NCBI RefSeq assembly: GCF_040371945.1
Contig: NZ_BAABWS010000001.1
Location: 1,178,001 to 1,242,000, forward strand
Reading direction: 5' to 3'
Length of the DNA stretch: 64,000 bases
Source: Litorivita sp040371945
Lineage (GTDB): Bacteria > Pseudomonadota > Alphaproteobacteria > Rhodobacterales > Rhodobacteraceae
The notes below the pieces were generated by a model. The model made no database searches. It saw only the letters and a program-made list of their open reading frames with translations, and was not told the DNA's origin. This document shows, one piece after another, positions 60,659 to 64,000 of the stretch. Each line of letters opens with the position of its first letter. Position 1 is the first letter of the stretch. The position numbers and the translations under genes are program-made.

Positions 60659-60687
60659 GATGTAGTCGGCACGCTGCGCCTTTGCAA
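60659..60687 (-). promoter_or_regulatory. Candidate promoter of tRNA-Arg
   Basis: TTGCAA (60682-60687) and TACATC (60659-60664) are separated by 17 bases on the minus strand, with the tRNA starting 10 bases further on. Fit to sigma-70 consensus is moderate. Confidence 0.45.
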
Positions 60688-60761
60688 GGGCTATTTTGGC
60701 AAAAAGTCCGCTTTCGCCGAAGAAGCCCGTCGCCTCCCCGCATTCTATGGAGGGGATCGCG

Positions 60762-61364
60762 TCAATGACCTGACGGAACCGCACGCACGCGCTTCATCGT
60801 GGTGCTCGGCACCGTATTGCTCACCCCGTTTCGCGGATAATTGCGCTGGCGCAGCTTTTGCAACTCGGTCAGAGGCTTCGCCTGCGCGGGCGCCGCTTGC
60901 ATCTGTTGCGAACCGGCAGCCGCTGCGGCCAAAGCCGCGCCATAGTCCGGCATCGCGCCGCTGGGTGCGCCGCTGGGCACCCCACCTGCGGCGCCCAGCT
61001 TGAGCACCATTTGCATGATCCCAGCCATCGCGCCGCCATCGGGCGCGCCCTCGCCAACCGTAGAAGGCGCGGCCTGCGGCAGGGCGGCAGAGGGCGCATC
61101 GCCCGTCCCAAGGAGCAGGTGCTGCGCCGAGGCCAGTGCATCACTGGCCTGCATCGCAGGATCTTGCCCGAAGTTCAGCGCCTCCGGTTCGGTCATCATC
61201 ATGCGGTAATTGGCCAGTAATGCGCCAAAATCGGGCATACGCCCCTGCATCCCGGGCACGTAGCGCACCGCAAAAGACAGCGCGCCCAGCAAGACCAGCA
61301 TCATCATCAAACGCGTCAGGATGCGAAACATCACCGCGCCAAGAAGTTTTACAACGAAAGACAT
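60762..61364 (-). CDS. Membrane-anchored protein of unknown function
   Basis: A 200-residue protein with an N-terminal hydrophobic segment (FRILTRLMMMLVLLGALSFAV, split here at residues ~13-33). A long Ala/Pro/Gly/Met-rich low-complexity middle follows, then a basic C-terminus (KLRQRNYPRNGVSNTV, MKRVRAVPSGH). AGAGAGGG lies close upstream of the ATG. No domain recognised. Confidence 0.65.
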   Translation of the reverse strand: MSFVVKLLGAVMFRILTRLMMMLVLLGALSFAVRYVPGMQGRMPDFGALLANYRMMMTEPEALNFGQDPAMQASDALASAQHLLLGTGDAPSAALPQAAPSTVGEGAPDGGAMAGIMQMVLKLGAAGGVPSGAPSGAMPDYGAALAAAAAGSQQMQAAPAQAKPLTELQKLRQRNYPRNGVSNTVPSTTMKRVRAVPSGH

Positions 61365-61514
61365 CTGCGCCCTCTCTTCGCGATCTCACCTGCGCCATAG
61401 CGCAATCGCATCCACGCCCCGAACCCGAGGCTTTGCGCGAGATTATCAAGCGATCATGGCCGCAATACGGCGTCAAATTGCGCAGAGTTTGCCGGAAGCC
61501 ACGGAGCTAGGGGG

Positions 61515-62903
61515 CTATGGATCGCCCGCATCGCCCATCGGCAGGCATATGCGAAAGGTCGTGCCCGCCTCGCCCGTCTCGAGCAGGTCAAGCCGCCCGC
61601 CATGGCCGCGGATCAGTTCGGCGGAAATCACAAGACCCAGCCCAGCGCCGCCCTTGCGCGCGCCGCCCTGAAAGGCGGTGAACAGATGCTCGCGCGCTTT
61701 GGGCGGCAGGCCTGGCCCCGTGTCGGCCACATCAATGAGCCATTGACCATCGGCCTCGCGGGCGCGCACGGCGATTTCTCCGGCCTGCCGCGTCGCCTCG
61801 ATCGCCTGACGGGCATTGCGCACCAAATTCGAGATCACGCGGTAAAGCTGCTCCGCATCGGCGCGCAGCATCAGGCTTGCGGGGATGTCTTCGGCAAAGC
61901 TGATCTCGGCTTCGCCCACTGCAAGGCGCTCTGCCTCGAAGACATCATCGACCAGATCCCACAGCTTGATCTCGCTCAGGCTCGGCGCGGGCTCTTCGGC
62001 GCGGCCAAATTTCAACGTGCTTTCGCACAGGCTGACCGCACGGCTGATCGAGCCGACAAGCTTGGGCGCCATGCGCCGAACAGTGGGATCTTCGCTCATC
62101 TCGATCCGGTCGGTAAAAAGCTGCGCAGACGTCAGGATATTGCGCAAATCATGGCTGATTTTGGCAACCGCCGCGCCCAATTGCGCCAAACGCTCCTTTT
62201 GCTTGAGCGCGCCGGTGAGCTGCGTTTGCATCATCGACAGCGCCTCCTCCGCCTCGCGCAATTCGGTCACCCCCGCGCGCGGCGCATGGATGTTGCGCGC
62301 ATCTTCGGGCGCGGCGGCATAGGCTTGCATATCGCCGACCAAGCGCTTGATCGGTTTGACCAAAAAGGCCCGCACCGCCAAAAACAACAACACCGCCGTA
62401 AAGATAGAGATCACCGCAGAGAGCGCCAGAATGCGCAGCCCGTAGTCGATCATCGCCATGCGCAGCGGCGCGGTTTCCATCGTCACCTCGATCAAAACCC
62501 CTGCCGAATTGGTCGGATACCCGATCAACCGGATCACCCGAGGTTGCGGGTCGAACAGCCGCGCCATCGCATCGCGGATCAGCACCACCGGACCCGCCCC
62601 GCGCAAATCGAAGGTCGCATCAATCGGATGCGGCAAAGGCGACGACAACACCAGTTGCCGCGCCTCATCGCGCCGCAGCACCACGTTGAAGACCTCGGCG
62701 TTGCGAAGCAGCTCTTCTTCGAGGTCCTCGGAAATCATATCATCGGCCAAAAGAGCGAGCGACGCGATCTGGGCCCGCTCAAGGCGCAACAAGAGGTAGT
62801 CCTCGCGAAAACGCGCGATAGAGGGCACAAAGATCAGCACCTCCGCCAACATCACAAAGACGGTGGTCAGGATCAGGAAACGGCCTGATAGGGTGTTGAG
62901 CAT
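61515..62903 (-). CDS. Sensor histidine kinase
   Basis: A 462-residue membrane kinase. It has two membrane segments (residues ~8-28 and ~155-178) enclosing a periplasmic sensor of about 125 residues, then a HAMP-like linker. The phospho-accepting His251 is in ISHDLRNIL. The ATPase boxes are NLVRNARQA (N), DTGPGLP (G1) and GGAGLGLVIS (G2). No response regulator is adjacent in this window. It follows the flavoprotein reductase gene by 22 bases. Confidence 0.92.
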   Translation of the reverse strand: MLNTLSGRFLILTTVFVMLAEVLIFVPSIARFREDYLLLRLERAQIASLALLADDMISEDLEEELLRNAEVFNVVLRRDEARQLVLSSPLPHPIDATFDLRGAGPVVLIRDAMARLFDPQPRVIRLIGYPTNSAGVLIEVTMETAPLRMAMIDYGLRILALSAVISIFTAVLLFLAVRAFLVKPIKRLVGDMQAYAAAPEDARNIHAPRAGVTELREAEEALSMMQTQLTGALKQKERLAQLGAAVAKISHDLRNILTSAQLFTDRIEMSEDPTVRRMAPKLVGSISRAVSLCESTLKFGRAEEPAPSLSEIKLWDLVDDVFEAERLAVGEAEISFAEDIPASLMLRADAEQLYRVISNLVRNARQAIEATRQAGEIAVRAREADGQWLIDVADTGPGLPPKAREHLFTAFQGGARKGGAGLGLVISAELIRGHGGRLDLLETGEAGTTFRICLPMGDAGDP

Positions 62904-62925
62904 TCTCTCTCCGTCGTCGCCGGTC

Positions 62926-64000
62926 TCAGGGCAGCAATCGCTGCACCAACCATACGGCGCGTTTCACCAAAGTGCTATCAAAGAGGCGCGGCGAGAAATA
63001 GGCCCCAGCCGCGCGTTTGTTCACCTCGGAGATGGTCGGATAGGGCGCGACCATGCCCGCCACGGCCGACAGTTTCATCTTGTTGGCGATCACCATCGAC
63101 CACATCGCGATCAACTCGCCCGCCTGATGGCCTGCGATGGACACGCCAACGGGGCGGCCTTTGACCACCATCAATTTGATCCGGCCGGTGGTTTTGCGCT
63201 CTGCAATGGCGCGGTCATTATGGGCATAATCGAACCGCACCACTTCCAATTTGTCCCCATGGGCCGCGCGGGCCTCGGCCTCGCTCATGCCGACTTGCGC
63301 CAGTTCGGGATCGGTATAGGTGGCCCAAGGGATATGCGATGTCGGCGCCTTGGCGGGCAATCCGAACAGGGCCGAGCGGATGATGATCCCCGCGTGATAG
63401 CCCGCAACATGGGTAAATTGCAGCCCGCCCGCCACATCGCCAATCGCATAAACGCGGCGGTTGCTGGTGCGCAAACGCGCGTCCACTTGGATACCGGTTT
63501 TGCTACGCTCGATGCCTGCCTTTTCAAGGTCGAGCTTTTCAACATTTGCCTTGCGCCCCACGGCCAAAAGCAAATGCGAGCCGGTAAAGCTGCGCCCGTC
63601 CTTGGCCGTCACGGTGATATTGCCCGCCGCGCCTGCGATATTGGCGGCCATCGCGCCTTCGGCAATCTCGATGCCTTCGCCGCGCAGCTTGTCCAAAACA
63701 ATCGCCGCCATCTCCGGATCATCCTTGGGCAAAGCTTTGCCGCCCTCGATCACCGTGACTTTGGAGCCAAGCCGCCGGTGCGCTTGCGCCATCTCCATGC
63801 CAATCGGCCCGCCGCCGATGATGAGCAGATGCGCAGGCTGCTCGCGCAAATCAAACAGCGTCTCGTTGGTCAGAAACGGCACATCCGCCAGCCCGTCAAT
63901 GGGCGGCACCAAGGGCGACGATCCGGTCGCCACCACGATGCGGCGCGCTTTGATCCGGTTCTCGCCCGCCTCGACCTCATGTTCGGAGACAAACCGCCCG
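62926..64000 (-). CDS. FAD-dependent pyridine nucleotide-disulfide oxidoreductase (mercuric reductase-like), 5' truncated
   Basis: The frame is open to the right edge, so the N-terminal FAD motif and redox CxxxxC are outside the window. The visible ~358 residues include VVATGSSPLVPP, the NAD(P)H motif IIGGGPIGMEMA, the FAD motif YAIGDVAGGLQFTH and the dimerisation domain (TDPELAQVGMSEAEA). Relatives are annotated as mercuric reductase-like or dihydrolipoyl dehydrogenase-like; substrate unknown. It is upstream of the histidine kinase gene. Confidence 0.85.
   Translation of the reverse strand, partial: GRFVSEHEVEAGENRIKARRIVVATGSSPLVPPIDGLADVPFLTNETLFDLREQPAHLLIIGGGPIGMEMAQAHRRLGSKVTVIEGGKALPKDDPEMAAIVLDKLRGEGIEIAEGAMAANIAGAAGNITVTAKDGRSFTGSHLLLAVGRKANVEKLDLEKAGIERSKTGIQVDARLRTSNRRVYAIGDVAGGLQFTHVAGYHAGIIIRSALFGLPAKAPTSHIPWATYTDPELAQVGMSEAEARAAHGDKLEVVRFDYAHNDRAIAERKTTGRIKLMVVKGRPVGVSIAGHQAGELIAMWSMVIANKMKLSAVAGMVAPYPTISEVNKRAAGAYFSPRLFDSTLVKRAVWLVQRLLP

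Noticed and set aside
60490..60687. 65-codon frame over the tRNA
   Set aside because: It lies on the tRNA-Arg gene and its terminator; the cloverleaf explains the sequence.

Overview
The window is a gene-dense, high-GC piece of an alphaproteobacterial chromosome, most likely from the Rhodobacterales (Rhodobacteraceae/Paracoccaceae). Markers are a DUF4175/TIGR02302 protein beside lysA-argH, the tiny alphaproteobacterial aa3 oxidase subunit IV, a DUF6173 protein, a plant/alphaproteobacterial-type glutamate-cysteine ligase, a polyhydroxybutyrate phaA-phaB pair, ETF-ubiquinone oxidoreductase, and a dihydroorotase-like gene that has lost its metal ligands. Almost everything is ordinary housekeeping sequence. 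I see no prophage, insertion sequence, CRISPR array or defence island.

Layout. 1-7 kb: end of a zinc-ribbon-type membrane protein; a minus-strand operon argH, lipoprotein, DUF2834, lysA, DUF4175; divergent tlpA. 7-12 kb: tag glycosylase, an EAL phosphodiesterase, phaA, phaB, and a DMT exporter meeting a DUF465 gene. 12-20 kb: DUF2007 and methyltransferase genes, polyprenyl diphosphate synthase overlapping ispE, a TPR protein, ETF-QO, greA and a membrane/coiled-coil protein. 20-30 kb: mobA-mobB, azlC-azlD, a lipoprotein, aa3 subunit IV, DUF6173, an acyl-CoA dehydrogenase/metallo-hydrolase pair, tsaC-type Sua5, yqgE and a DsbD-N-like periplasmic protein. 30-38 kb: an RND efflux pump with its adaptor, moaB, a secreted protein and uracil-DNA glycosylase. 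38-44 kb: pyrB, a membrane-anchored unknown, a pyrC-like pseudo-enzyme and plsY; then a GbsR/MarR regulator cassette with small membrane proteins. 43-50 kb: gshA, a membrane protein, rsmE, divergent ubiA, OmpA, a coiled-coil membrane protein and an SCP2 protein. 50-60 kb: pgsA-moaD-moaE, an old yellow enzyme, uvrC, a PTR1-like reductase, Ca/Na antiporter, zinc ribbon, S49 peptidase, an ABC-2 exporter and CoxG. 60-64 kb: tRNA-Arg(ACG), a membrane protein, an orphan histidine kinase and a truncated flavoprotein reductase.

How genes connect. Ubiquinone metabolism recurs (polyprenyl-PP synthase, ispE, ubiA, ETF-QO). So does molybdenum cofactor synthesis (mobA, mobB, moaB, moaD, moaE at three loci). 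Other themes are pyrimidine synthesis (pyrB with a non-catalytic DHOase homologue), fatty-acid and PHB metabolism (phaA, phaB, ACAD, ETF-QO, plsY, pgsA), amino-acid synthesis (argH, lysA), and DNA repair (tag, UDG, uvrC). Genes are tightly packed, with many ATGA/TGATG couplings, two convergent 4-nt CTAA overlaps, and two divergent pairs only 26-30 nt apart.

The most interesting items are the metal-ligand-less dihydroorotase homologue, four ACCGAC repeats at exactly 11-bp spacing in a convergent gap, the GbsR regulator with a clear palindromic operator and uncharacterised membrane proteins, a PTR1-like pteridine reductase, a MobA with an insertion inside its signature loop, and a TGC-rich repeat cluster before phaB.
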